This document shows, in pieces, positions 26,914 to 36,499 of a stretch of 64,000 nt of DNA. Position 1 is the first letter of the stretch; each line of letters opens with the position of its first letter. Under the pieces are notes generated by a model. It saw only the letters and a program-made list of their open reading frames with translations. It searched no databases and was not told the DNA's origin. The stretch comes from Leptospira fletcheri (GTDB lineage: Bacteria; Spirochaetota; Leptospiria; Leptospirales; Leptospiraceae): positions 868,001 through 932,000 of the forward strand of contig NZ_RQET01000004.1 of assembly GCF_004769195.1 (NCBI RefSeq), given 5' to 3'. The translations under genes were made by a program, and so were the position numbers.

Positions 26914-28179
26914 CTAACTCTCTGCCGGATTTCCGCCTGAGATCTCTTCTTTCGTAGCCGTCCGTTTCGTTTCCTCTCGGAAACAAACGATGCAGATGAT
27001 CCCGCTGAAAAGTGCGAGAAGAGAACTCGTGATAAAGGGAGCGCCCGGAAAATACGGGGATGCTCCCGGTCTTGTGAAGTAGGAGAATAGGTTCGTCATC
27101 AATACAGGGCCGATGATGGACGTTATGCCCATGATACTTCCCATCAGTCCTTGCAATTCTCCCTGTTCGTTTGCGGGAACGTGATTGGAGACGTATCCTT
27201 GTATGGCAGGGGTCGCCAAGAAAGCTATGGAAAACGGAACGAGCAAAACGTACATCATCCAGCCTTCCGAAGCGAGCGCGAACAGGATGCTAACCACGAT
27301 CACCGCGGAAATTCCCAGATACGTCGTGTTTTTTTGACCGAACTTGGGTATGACGATTCTGAGTAGGAATCCCTGAACGAAAGCGATGGTGATCCCTACT
27401 ACGCCCAGGGAGTATCCCACTTGTTCCGCATCCCATGCGAATTTTTGCATCGTATAGTACGTCCAAGTCGATTCGCAGGAATGGTTTGCGATAAATAGAA
27501 GGGATACCGCAAGAAGAAGTCCTGCATTGGCTCCGGGAAGTCGATTCAGTTGTACTAGCGAGCCCACCGGATTCGCCCGTTTCCATTCGAATTTTCTACG
27601 GTTCGATTCGACCAAGGATTCCGGAAGTACCAAATAACCGTAGATCCAGTTGGTAAAGGAAAGTCCTGCGGCGACCATAAAGGGAGCTCTCGGTCCGAAT
27701 TGGCTGAAGATCCCTCCGATTACTGGGCCGACGATGAAGCCGACTCCGAATGCTGCTCCTATTAGTCCGAAATTTTGGGATCTTTTTTCCGGAGGACTGA
27801 TGTCCGCGATGTATGCTCCGGCGGCGCTGTAGCTCGCGCCGGTCAGGCCGGAAACGATTCTTCCTAAAAATAACCACCAGATATCCGGGGCAAATGCAAG
27901 AAAAACGTAATCTACTCCTAACCCGAATAAGGATGAGAGCAGAACCGGTCTACGTCCGAAACGGTCGCTCAATCCGCCCAGAATCGGAGCGAAAATGAAT
28001 TGGGTGAATGCGTAGGCGAAAGTCAACCAGCCTCCGTACACGGAAGCTTCGCTGAGGTCTCCGCCTATCAGTTGTTCGATGAGTTGCGGAATGACGGGTA
28101 CTATGATCCCGAAACCGGTAAAATCGATCAAGAGAGTGATCAATACGAATCTTAGGGCGTTCTTAGGAGCTACTGTCAT
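26914..28179 (-). CDS. Major facilitator superfamily transporter, TetA/DHA1 type
   Basis: From ATG 28179 the protein has 421 residues and 12 likely membrane helices. The loop 2-3 motif GGLSDRFGRRPVLL is the MFS motif A, and GRIVSGLTGAS is the helix-5 region typical of DHA1 drug:proton antiporters such as TetA. Substrate unknown; a drug or metabolite exporter is likely. The ATG overlaps the aquaporin stop codon (ATGA), so the pair is translationally coupled. An open frame reaching 28380 lies inside the aquaporin gene. Confidence 0.85.
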   Translation of the reverse strand: MTVAPKNALRFVLITLLIDFTGFGIIVPVIPQLIEQLIGGDLSEASVYGGWLTFAYAFTQFIFAPILGGLSDRFGRRPVLLSSLFGLGVDYVFLAFAPDIWWLFLGRIVSGLTGASYSAAGAYIADISPPEKRSQNFGLIGAAFGVGFIVGPVIGGIFSQFGPRAPFMVAAGLSFTNWIYGYLVLPESLVESNRRKFEWKRANPVGSLVQLNRLPGANAGLLLAVSLLFIANHSCESTWTYYTMQKFAWDAEQVGYSLGVVGITIAFVQGFLLRIVIPKFGQKNTTYLGISAVIVVSILFALASEGWMMYVLLVPFSIAFLATPAIQGYVSNHVPANEQGELQGLMGSIMGITSIIGPVLMTNLFSYFTRPGASPYFPGAPFITSSLLALFSGIICIVCFREETKRTATKEEISGGNPAES

Positions 28180-28901
28180 TGGGATACATATGTCCTTAAA
28201 AGCATTCCGGCAAGGGCAGCCCCGCAAAGCGGAGCTAAGATCGGAATCCAAGCGTATTCCCAGCGTGAGGATCCTTTTCCGGGAATCGGTAAGAGGAAAT
28301 GCGCTAGCCTCGGTCCAAAATCGCGCGCGGGATTGATGGCGTATCCCGTGGTTCCTCCCATGGAAAGTCCTATGCTCCAAACCAACAAGCCGACCAAAAA
28401 TGCGCCGAGATGGGAAGTCAGGCCCTTGATTTGCGGAGAAAAGATCGCATACACTCCTAAGATTAAAACGAAGGTTCCAAGGAATTCGCTGAAGAAATTG
28501 GAGAACTTATGCCGGATCGCGGGCTCCGTGGAAAAAATCGCCAAAATTCTCAGAGGATCCTTCGTCTCTTTCCAATGCGGAAGGTAGTGTAAGGTTACGA
28601 AGACGGAGCCGAAAAAAGCTCCAAGTATCTGGGCAGTCGTGTAGGAAACGAGTTTGGAAAAATCGCCGGATTGGATCGCAAATGCGAGCGTAACCGCCGG
28701 GTTTAAATGTGCGTCGGGACTGCCGAAGGCATTCGCCGTCAGGATTCCGATCAAAACGGCAAATGCCCAGCCCGCGGTGATTACGATCCATCCGCTGTCT
28801 TTCGCTTTGGAATGCTCCAAAAGAGTTCCGGCGACGACTCCGTTGCCTAATAGGATCAAAACAAACGTTCCTAAAAATTCGCCCAGAAAAGGGGAAGACA
28901 T
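28176..28901 (-). CDS. MIP-family aquaporin / glycerol facilitator
   Basis: A 241-residue channel from ATG 28901, preceded by a GAGGAACG ribosome site. Both pore motifs are present: HLNPAVTLA (NPA at about 67-69) and AINPARDFGPRL. The Asp right after the second NPA-Arg is typical of glycerol facilitators (GlpF) rather than strict water channels. No glycerol kinase gene is adjacent. It overlaps the downstream MFS gene by four bases. Confidence 0.88.
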   Translation of the reverse strand: MSSPFLGEFLGTFVLILLGNGVVAGTLLEHSKAKDSGWIVITAGWAFAVLIGILTANAFGSPDAHLNPAVTLAFAIQSGDFSKLVSYTTAQILGAFFGSVFVTLHYLPHWKETKDPLRILAIFSTEPAIRHKFSNFFSEFLGTFVLILGVYAIFSPQIKGLTSHLGAFLVGLLVWSIGLSMGGTTGYAINPARDFGPRLAHFLLPIPGKGSSRWEYAWIPILAPLCGAALAGMLLRTYVSQ

Positions 28902-29015
28902 ACGTTCCTCCGAGAGGACACAAAGATCTTCCACCGGAGCGATTCCGCAACCCGTTTCTTTTCTTAACGTTTCGGGTGGGATCCTACGACGCCGCTCCGG
29001 AAGCGACGCTTCGAA

Positions 29016-29429
29016 TCAATGATTCATTTTATCCAAACGGAATTCCCTGCTCGGAGTAAGGTGGCAGATCCTATGTCCCGAAAAATAATCTGCGGCCATG
29101 AACTCCTGGAAGTCGCAATTCGTGATGGACGCGGCTAGAATCGCGCCCTCGCAGTCGTGCAAGGCGCTAGTCTTAAAATACTGATCTCCTTCGTCGGACG
29201 GAGCCAATGTGGGGTTCTGGGAAATCACTTCGGAGACGAGGGACGAAACGTTTCCGTAATTGTTAGGTTGTCCCCCCGATGCCAGACATTTCAACATTCC
29301 GGTTTCGAATAGGAGTTTTTTTGCATCCTTTTGGCTGGTGTAATGCGTGTCTCCTTTCATACATCCGCTCGATATCGAAGCTAGAATCAGAAGAATGAAT
29401 AAGGTTGAACTTATACGAATATGATACAT
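29016..29429 (-). CDS. Small lipoprotein of unknown function
   Basis: A 137-residue predicted lipoprotein with signal FILLILASISSGC (Cys23 as lipid site). The mature part has several cysteines (CLASGG, HDCEGA, NCDFQ, ICHLT) that could form disulphides. No family recognised. It begins 10 bases after the TolC-like gene and is probably the last gene of the efflux operon. Confidence 0.7.
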   Translation of the reverse strand: MYHIRISSTLFILLILASISSGCMKGDTHYTSQKDAKKLLFETGMLKCLASGGQPNNYGNVSSLVSEVISQNPTLAPSDEGDQYFKTSALHDCEGAILAASITNCDFQEFMAADYFSGHRICHLTPSREFRLDKMNH

Positions 29430-29439
29430 GAATCTATCC

Positions 29440-30780
29440 TTATATTTTTCCGTTTACCAGGTCTCGAACCTTGGTGTAGGTGAGATATTCGGTATAGGCG
29501 TCTATCAATTCCCCCTGGGTCCGTAACAGGTTTCGGAACGCCTCTCTGAAATCCACAAGGTTTCCTTGGTAGTTCGCATAACGACTTCGCGCCACTTCGT
29601 AACCGGTCTTGGCCAGTTCCACTTCGTTTCTGAGATGCTTGATTCTTAATGTCGCGGAATCGATCGTCTTGCTCAGTCCCACGTTCAGCTCGGCTACTTT
29701 CTTCCGGGCCGCTTCCAATTCCTTTCGCTTCGCGGAAAGTTCGTGTTCGGCTGCCTTTACTTCCCGAACCGTTTTAAGTCCTTCGAAAACCGGTACGACG
29801 AAGGAAAGGTTGGCGGAGTAATTCGAATAAGGTACCAACCTTGCCTCCTTGAACGTACCTACGGAATAGGATGATTTCAATTCGGGCATAAAGTCCGCCT
29901 TGGAACGATCCAACTTGGCTTCGGCAGCTATGACTTCCATTTTGACGCGGCTTACGATCGGAGAAGAATCGTACTGGTCGCCGATTCCGAGAGAAGGATC
30001 CGTCCGGTTCGATCCGGAAGATTCTTCGGTCTCCGAGAATTTTCCGAGATTGATGGAAGTGATGGACGGACAGGAAATGGAGGTCCAATCCTCCTGTATT
30101 AAGAGTCCTAGTTCCTCTCTTCCTTTTTTCAATCTGAGTTCGTAGTCGTCCGTCTGGGTTTTGATCTGTTCCACCTGAGCCTCGACTAGGTATTTGTCCA
30201 CGATCGACTTCTGACCGTTACGTACGAATCTGAGCGCTTCTCTCCGTATCGTGTCCAGATCGTCCGTCAAGCCGGACCAAAGCTCCATCATGCTCCGGTT
30301 TCGGGAGCATGAGTAATAACTCCTAATGGAGGTGTCCAAGACTTCGAGTCGGGTGAGTCTGATCTCCTCCTTTCTTCCTTTCGCTTGGCTTTCGGCGTAC
30401 TTCAGATCGTTGGACCTTCTGCCCCAATCATAAAGCGTGTATTGGCCCCAGATACCCGCGGAAGGTCCGGCGTGAAAGGGGGAAACCATCACACCTCTAG
30501 GAACCATGACGCCCGGTTCCCCGAACGAACCCGGTAACCCGGAGGTGATCATCCCGGACGCGTAAGCGGTAGGCATGTAAGCGGCTTTCGCCACTCCGAT
30601 CCCTTCTTCGGCCTGCTTTGCCAGGAAAATTTTTGCGGCCACCTCCGGGCTCGTTTTTTCCGCTTTGAGCATGAAGTCCTCGACGGTCAGGATCGTTTCC
30701 GAATCCGAATAGAGGGAAGTCGCGCCAACGAGCGAAAGTATTATAAAAATCTTAATTGTAGATTCGAGTCTGCGTTTCAT
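29440..30780 (-). CDS. TolC-family outer-membrane efflux protein
   Basis: A 446-residue protein with a signal peptide (about 1-26) and two long helical outer-membrane-efflux repeats, including heptad stretches such as LSAKRKELEAARKKVAELN. It should form the outer-membrane duct for the RND pump whose gene ends 29 bases upstream. GGGAGC precedes the ATG. Confidence 0.88.
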   Translation of the reverse strand: MKRRLESTIKIFIILSLVGATSLYSDSETILTVEDFMLKAEKTSPEVAAKIFLAKQAEEGIGVAKAAYMPTAYASGMITSGLPGSFGEPGVMVPRGVMVSPFHAGPSAGIWGQYTLYDWGRRSNDLKYAESQAKGRKEEIRLTRLEVLDTSIRSYYSCSRNRSMMELWSGLTDDLDTIRREALRFVRNGQKSIVDKYLVEAQVEQIKTQTDDYELRLKKGREELGLLIQEDWTSISCPSITSINLGKFSETEESSGSNRTDPSLGIGDQYDSSPIVSRVKMEVIAAEAKLDRSKADFMPELKSSYSVGTFKEARLVPYSNYSANLSFVVPVFEGLKTVREVKAAEHELSAKRKELEAARKKVAELNVGLSKTIDSATLRIKHLRNEVELAKTGYEVARSRYANYQGNLVDFREAFRNLLRTQGELIDAYTEYLTYTKVRDLVNGKI

Positions 30781-30809
30781 TTTATTGCTCCCGAAAAATC
30801 TTGTCGGAA

Positions 30810-33800
30810 TCAGCTCTCCTTTAGATAGAACTTGCGGTAGAGATATCTGAAGACCGTAGGTAATACGAACAAGGTCAACAATGTTGCCAGAAATTGACCT
30901 CCTATCACGGCTCTCCCCAAGGGGATATTTGCTTCCGATCCTTTTCCGAATCCGATCGCCATCGGAGTCAATCCGAGCATGGAGGCAAGAGAAGTCATCA
31001 GGATCGGTCTCAACCTCGCTTTGGCTCCCTCTATGATCCCGCGATCGAGTTCCATTTTTTCGTGCTCCAACATGTGGAGAATGAACTCTATGAGAAGCAC
31101 TCCGTTGGAAACCGCGATCCCGATCAGAAAGATAGTTCCGATACCCGCTTGGAGGCTATAATAGGTTCCGGTCAATGCGAACATCAGCGCGATACCCACC
31201 ATTCCCAAAGGTACGGTCATCATCATGATTCCGGGAAGCATGAAGGAACGGAATTGTACTACCAGAATCATGTAGACCAAAAAGGCGGAGAGAAAGAATC
31301 CTCCTCCCAATTGACCTAACGCGTCCCTCATCTTTTCTATTTCTCCGGTGATGACTACTTTGTATCCTTCCGGAACCTTGAATTTCTTGATAACTTTCTC
31401 GATGTCGCCGGACACGCTCCCCACGTCCCTGTCCTGGGAATCCAACATGATGTTGACGGTCCGTTTCATATTAACGCGGCTTAATATAGTCGGACCCTTG
31501 GTCTGCTCGATGTCGGAAAGTTGATTGAGAGGAATCGCTCTCTCCTGGAATTTTCCCGTAACAGGAATATTCTCGAAATCCTTCATGGTTTGGAATTTCT
31601 CTTCCGGGAAGCGGACTCCCAACGCATAATCGATACCGCTTTTCGGATCCACCCATATCGTTGGCTTGTAAACGATGCTTCCGGCAAGAGCGCTCACGAT
31701 ATTCTGCACGATCTCGTCCGTGTAGACTCCTTGCGAATCCGCCTTCTTACGATTGATATTTACCTCGATGGCCGGGGTATCGAAACTTTCCAGGATACGG
31801 ACGTCCGTAGCGCCTTTGATCTTTTTGATTTCCGGAAGAAGGTTCAACGCCACATCGTGCGCTTTCATTGCGTTGGAACCGCGTACCTGCACATTGATCG
31901 GAGCTTGAGCGCCGCCGTTAAGCGAAGAGGAAAGCAGTCCCCCCAACTCGATTCCGATTTCGACGCCGGGGAATTCCTTCGGCAATTTTTCACGGATAAT
32001 TCTCGCGTATTCCTGAGAGGTTTTTTTACGATGTTCCTTCAACTCCACCACCATGGAAACGTCCTGGGTTCCTCCGTTTTGGGAGAAGGCCGCGGGAAAT
32101 CCTTGGTAGAGACCGGAATCGGCGAGCACCATTTCCAGATCTCCTTTGATCCATTCCTTCAGCCTTCCTTCCACCAACTTCGCTTGTTCGCTCGTCTGCT
32201 CGATCCTTAGTCCGGAAGGAAATCTCATATGAAGAACGAAACTTCCGGCGTCGGCCCTGGGAAACAGTTCCGTTCCGATAAACGGAAGGCAAAGTCCGCC
32301 GATCGCGAAGAGTATGAGGATTCCGACGACCACCGCTTTGGTTTTGGTCATGACTTTCTCCAAAGCGTTTCCGTAAATTTCGGTCAAAGCGGATATCATG
32401 TTTTGGATCGCTTGAAAGAATCTAGGAAGTTTGGGAGGTTCACCTGTAAGGAATCTACTTGCGAAAAGAGGAATGATCGCTGTTTCGGATAACAAAGATC
32501 CGGTGATGGCAAGGATTACCGTCTTCGCTATCGCTCCGAAAAGAACGTTAACCACTCCTTTGGTGAGAAGAATAGGAAATAACACGACGACGTTACAAAG
32601 AGTGACTGCGATAATGGGCGGGGTCACCTCTTGGGCGGCGCGCACTACAACCCTTACACGGTTCGGATCCTTATCCTCGGCCAAATGTCGCATGATGTTT
32701 TCGATCGCGACGATGGAATTATCCACAAGTAGACCGATCGATAGTGCCATTCCGCCCAGAGTCATGATATTGATCGTAGAACCCGTGGCTTTCAAACCCA
32801 TGAGGACGAACAAGGTGGAAAAGGGAAGAGAGAGAAGAGTGGCAAAGGTCGCTCTCGGGTTTCCGAGAAAGAGAAACACCATCAACGCGGCCAAACCTCC
32901 GCCGAACATGGCTTCTTCTCCCACCGTCTCCACGGCCTTGCGAATAAAGATCGTAGTGTCCGCCACGATATTCAGCTTTAGGCCCTTGACCTCTTTTTCC
33001 AAAGTCTTCATGGCCTCTCTGGCGGCGTCTACGACGGCCAAAGTGTTGGCGCCCTGTTGTCTCATGACGGGAACATAAACGATTTCCTTTCCGTTCAGAG
33101 TAACCATCTCCGTCTGGACGATACTCGCTTCTCTGGTAGCGCCTACATCGCGTACGAATATGGAAACGCCTTCGCGGCTGCGAAGAGGAAAGTCGTCGAA
33201 TGCCTTGACCGTGTCCGCGACTCCATTCGTATAGATCGGATAATCGAAATCTCCGATCTTAACGTCTCCCGCCGGAATGAAGGTGTTCAACCTTCCGATT
33301 TTTTCCATCGCTTCCGCGGCGGACATATCGAATCTCTTTAACTTCAGCGGATCCAACTCTATAATGATCTGCTTTTCCGCTCCGCCCATGACCGTCGGTG
33401 CGATCGTTCCCGGACTTCCTTGTAAGGCGCGTCGTACGTCGTACTGTCCTAAGTCGTACAATTCGTTGACCTTAAAATCGCCGCTCACCGCCACGAGGCA
33501 GACGGGAGTGGAACCCATCGGATCGAAGGGAAGTACGATCGGAGGCATCGCTCCAGGAGGAAGTCTTCGTAGAACCGACATGATATAGCCGACGGTCGCG
33601 CCCATTGCTTCGGGTCTGGACGTGGAATCTTCGTCAAAGAAGTTATTCACCACGCTCACTCCCGGGTAGGACTTGGATTCCTGATGGATCAAACCGGGCG
33701 CTTGTCCCGTATAACGTTCGAACTTCCAGGTGAGAATGGTTTCCGTACTTGAGGTAGGCATTCCCCAATAAACGTCCAGGATCTGGACTGCCGGTTGCTT

Positions 33801-34010
33801 AGAAGGAGGCAGAAGATCTCGAGGCATTTGAAATAACGCCAGAACCCCCAAAACTAACACCACGATACAACCGGCAATCATCAAGTGCGGGTTTTTGACC
33901 GAAAACGCGGCGATCCCGGCCTGAGTGACCTGTTTTACCGCCGCTGCATAAGAAGTCGGCGGACGATCTTGGTCGGGCAGGGGTTGAATATTCTTATTCT
34001 TTTGACTCAT
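30810..34010 (-). CDS. RND-family efflux pump (AcrB/CusA-like)
   Basis: A 1066-residue inner-membrane proton-driven exporter with 12 membrane helices and two large periplasmic loops. Recognised segments are FQMPRDLLPPSKQPAVQI near the start, GLLVDNSIVAIENIM in helix 4, and GIAVSNGVLLIEFIL in helix 10. The AcrB Asp408 and Lys940 positions are Asn and Ser here, while the preceding Asp is kept, so the proton relay differs from AcrB. The usual membrane-fusion adaptor gene is missing between this gene and the TolC-like gene. Strong GAGGTACC ribosome site. Substrate unknown. Confidence 0.9.
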   Translation of the reverse strand: MSQKNKNIQPLPDQDRPPTSYAAAVKQVTQAGIAAFSVKNPHLMIAGCIVVLVLGVLALFQMPRDLLPPSKQPAVQILDVYWGMPTSSTETILTWKFERYTGQAPGLIHQESKSYPGVSVVNNFFDEDSTSRPEAMGATVGYIMSVLRRLPPGAMPPIVLPFDPMGSTPVCLVAVSGDFKVNELYDLGQYDVRRALQGSPGTIAPTVMGGAEKQIIIELDPLKLKRFDMSAAEAMEKIGRLNTFIPAGDVKIGDFDYPIYTNGVADTVKAFDDFPLRSREGVSIFVRDVGATREASIVQTEMVTLNGKEIVYVPVMRQQGANTLAVVDAAREAMKTLEKEVKGLKLNIVADTTIFIRKAVETVGEEAMFGGGLAALMVFLFLGNPRATFATLLSLPFSTLFVLMGLKATGSTINIMTLGGMALSIGLLVDNSIVAIENIMRHLAEDKDPNRVRVVVRAAQEVTPPIIAVTLCNVVVLFPILLTKGVVNVLFGAIAKTVILAITGSLLSETAIIPLFASRFLTGEPPKLPRFFQAIQNMISALTEIYGNALEKVMTKTKAVVVGILILFAIGGLCLPFIGTELFPRADAGSFVLHMRFPSGLRIEQTSEQAKLVEGRLKEWIKGDLEMVLADSGLYQGFPAAFSQNGGTQDVSMVVELKEHRKKTSQEYARIIREKLPKEFPGVEIGIELGGLLSSSLNGGAQAPINVQVRGSNAMKAHDVALNLLPEIKKIKGATDVRILESFDTPAIEVNINRKKADSQGVYTDEIVQNIVSALAGSIVYKPTIWVDPKSGIDYALGVRFPEEKFQTMKDFENIPVTGKFQERAIPLNQLSDIEQTKGPTILSRVNMKRTVNIMLDSQDRDVGSVSGDIEKVIKKFKVPEGYKVVITGEIEKMRDALGQLGGGFFLSAFLVYMILVVQFRSFMLPGIMMMTVPLGMVGIALMFALTGTYYSLQAGIGTIFLIGIAVSNGVLLIEFILHMLEHEKMELDRGIIEGAKARLRPILMTSLASMLGLTPMAIGFGKGSEANIPLGRAVIGGQFLATLLTLFVLPTVFRYLYRKFYLKES

Positions 34011-34152
34011 TGGGTACCTCGTACCTTCATTTTGAATTTTCCTGATCTCTCCGAAGTTTACCGGAACCGTTTCGTCCGAGATCCGAATGGTATTCCTTTT
34101 TGGAATATGTTATTTCCGTGATTCAACGGAAATATTGAAATGGGCTATTTGT

Positions 34153-34485
34153 TTAGGATAGGGGAGGAGGGATATTGAGCAAAGACGGAGCAAGAAGAAA
34201 GATGTATGCCGTGTGAGGAATGCCGCCTGCGATGTAGGACCGAGCGGAGAGGATTATAGGAAGGTTTATGAATTCCGCCGGAGCAAAGAAGGAGATAGGA
34301 AGGGAAGAAAAATCTCCGTCGTGGTGGTCTTCTCTCACCTCTACGGCATCTTCGCTTTCTATTTCGGCTCTGAACTTTTCCTTTTGGATAAAAGGTTTGG
34401 ATAGGGCGGAATTGAAGGACATAGCAAGGAATAGAACGACCGGAATCGCTATAGAAACTCTGCCTTTGTTTTTTTCCGAATACAT
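34153..34485 (-). CDS. Small exported protein upstream of the efflux genes
   Basis: A 110-residue protein with a good signal peptide (basic NKGR, then IAIPVVLFLAMSFNSALS) and a mature part of about 80 residues containing an acidic/histidine segment (EVREDHHDGDF). GAAGG lies before the ATG. No family recognised. It is 142 bases upstream of the RND gene on the same strand, the position where an adaptor gene is often found, but it is far too short to be one. Confidence 0.5.
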   Translation of the reverse strand: MYSEKNKGRVSIAIPVVLFLAMSFNSALSKPFIQKEKFRAEIESEDAVEVREDHHDGDFSSLPISFFAPAEFINLPIILSARSYIAGGIPHTAYIFLLAPSLLNIPPPLS

Positions 34486-34867
34486 GTCTGGCCTTCGATA
34501 CCTTCGTTTTATCCGATACTCGCAAAGTCAAGATCGTTATCATTTTTAGCCGCAAACGTAGTTAAAAAGTTGTCCATATTTAAAAAGTTGGACGTATCAT
34601 ATTATTAAGTTATCATATTGTTATCGTGAACCTATATTTTTCCGAATTGTCGGTTATAAGGATGCTGTCGGGAGTCATTTCCGCGCCATCGGATCCGAGA
34701 TAGGAATTCTCTCGCAGCTTTCGGCAGTTAATAAAACGGGAATGGTCGATAAAACTTGCGTTTTTGTTTGACGGTTTGCCCGCATTGGATATCAAGATAT
34801 TGGTTTTTCGAACGTTTGAGGCCCGAAAGAGGTCGTACGGGAATTTTCAGAAACGACCCAATCGAAT
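34486..34867. other. AT-rich non-coding gap with direct repeats
   Basis: This 382-base gap separates the small exported protein gene (minus) from the DISM-AraC gene (plus). It holds two direct repeats: TTAAAAAGTTG at 34562-34572 and 34580-34590, and TATCATATT at 34595-34603 and 34611-34619. They look like binding sites on the AT-rich side next to the efflux genes. I see no convincing gene; a 60-codon frame at 34613-34795 (minus) has no supporting features. Confidence 0.5.
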
Positions 34868-36499
34868 ATGACAATCAGGAAATTATATCGGAGCGCTTTT
34901 TATCTTCTTCCGCAGTTTTTTTTCTTTTTTTCTTTGTCATCCTTTGCGGAGACAGTGCCTATCCGTCAGGACGATCCGGAAATTACCAACATAAGTTCCT
35001 TTACGGAATATAGATATCGGAAGCATGTCATCGTCGGTTGTTCTCGATCCGGGTTGGACGAGGTCCGAAAACTGGAGTGGCATACGAATCCCATCCCGGA
35101 CGCTTTGAGGGTAAGGAGGATGGATCGCGGGAATTGGCTCAGATACACGTTGAAAAACGAATCCGATGAAATGCAGGAAAGGGAGCTGACTTTCTTTTCC
35201 ACGAACATTTCACGGATCGAATTCTGCTCGGTGGATGCGCAGGGAAAATACGAAAATTCGGAATATATCGGATCGGAACATCGCGATTTTCAATCCGTTT
35301 TTCGTCCTAGCTTTCCCCGTTTCCTGATCCGATTGCGACCGAAAGAAAGCAGGACCTTCTATTATTTCATCTCGTCCAAAGAGGACATCACTTACGCGAA
35401 TTTTCCCGTCAAATTGCTGGCAGGAAACGCGACAGAGCGCTTGTCCCTTTTCTGGTTTACGACCCAAATCTATATTTTAACGGTGTCTTCGATTGCGATC
35501 CTGCTCGCCTTAGTCTATTGGCGTAAAAGAAAGAATCCGGTATTTCTTGTGCTCGTTCTGCAGGTATTCCTTTCTTTCGCTTCTTTTTATTTCCTACAAG
35601 TGAAACCTTTTTCTTTCTTTTTCGGAGAAAGCAGTCGGCTGCTCGGATTTCCGTACTTCCTGTTTCAAGCGACGACGTATGCGGCATTTTTCCTTTTCTT
35701 AAATTTTGCGGAAAGGATTTGGTACAATGATCGGGAACCGAACATTTCCTTTTTGGGAGCTTCTTTGGCGGGACTTCCCTATCTTTTGATCCCGCTTTCT
35801 CCGCCCGTTTTCGAATACAGAATTCTGATTTTAGTCGCGACCACCGGTTTATCGATCTATTATTTTTTGAAGTCCCATCGGACTCTGTTCGGCTCGGGCC
35901 GAATTCCGGTTTTGGCGTATTGGATTTCCTGGGCTGTTTTTTTACTCTTCAATCTCGGAAAAGCGCTCTACCATTTCGACTTTTATCCTTATAACGAATT
36001 TTCCGTATTCGCATCGGTTCTATTTGCTCCGTTTCATTTCGTTCTTGTCGGCATTTGTCTGTTCAGGATGTCCTCGGCGGAATTCTTTTCCAAAGACTTA
36101 TCCAAACCTGTAAGCAGAAAGAGTACCGTCTCTTCCCTCGAGGTGGACCGGCTGGTTTCCCGGATACGGGCGCTGATAGAGGAAGAGCGGATTTTTCTTA
36201 AGAATTCCCTGAAGGAAGAACACCTCGCGAAGGAATTGGGGATCGGCGTTCACCAGCTTTCCGAAATCATCAACGTCGAATTCAAAACCAGTTTTCCTTC
36301 TCTCTTGAACTATTATCGGATCGAAGAGGCAAAGAAACTCTTAGGGCAATCTCCAAAACTGACGGTTACGGAAGTGCGGGTCAAATCCGGTTTTAGCTCC
36401 AAATCCGCTTTTAATCTGGAATTCAAAAAATTGACCGGATTGAGTCCGAACGGTTATCGTCGGGCGCAGAGTGAGGACGGGAACTTCGATCCGTCTTAA
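34868..36499 (+). CDS. Membrane-bound AraC-family regulator with DISM sensor
   Basis: A 543-residue protein in three parts: a signal peptide and periplasmic domain (to about residue 185) of the 7TMR-DISM extracellular type, seven membrane helices (about 195-405), and a C-terminal AraC helix-turn-helix pair (about 430-535; KELGIGVHQLSEIINVEFKT and VRVKSGFSSKSAFNLEFKK). It would sense a carbohydrate-like ligand outside and bind DNA directly from the membrane. The target may be the neighbouring efflux run. Its end overlaps the convergent GGDEF gene by four bases. Confidence 0.83.
   Translation: MTIRKLYRSAFYLLPQFFFFFSLSSFAETVPIRQDDPEITNISSFTEYRYRKHVIVGCSRSGLDEVRKLEWHTNPIPDALRVRRMDRGNWLRYTLKNESDEMQERELTFFSTNISRIEFCSVDAQGKYENSEYIGSEHRDFQSVFRPSFPRFLIRLRPKESRTFYYFISSKEDITYANFPVKLLAGNATERLSLFWFTTQIYILTVSSIAILLALVYWRKRKNPVFLVLVLQVFLSFASFYFLQVKPFSFFFGESSRLLGFPYFLFQATTYAAFFLFLNFAERIWYNDREPNISFLGASLAGLPYLLIPLSPPVFEYRILILVATTGLSIYYFLKSHRTLFGSGRIPVLAYWISWAVFLLFNLGKALYHFDFYPYNEFSVFASVLFAPFHFVLVGICLFRMSSAEFFSKDLSKPVSRKSTVSSLEVDRLVSRIRALIEEERIFLKNSLKEEHLAKELGIGVHQLSEIINVEFKTSFPSLLNYYRIEEAKKLLGQSPKLTVTEVRVKSGFSSKSAFNLEFKKLTGLSPNGYRRAQSEDGNFDPS

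Noticed and set aside
34613..34795. A 60-codon minus-strand frame in the AT-rich gap
   Set aside because: No ribosome site, no recognisable features, overlaps direct repeats.
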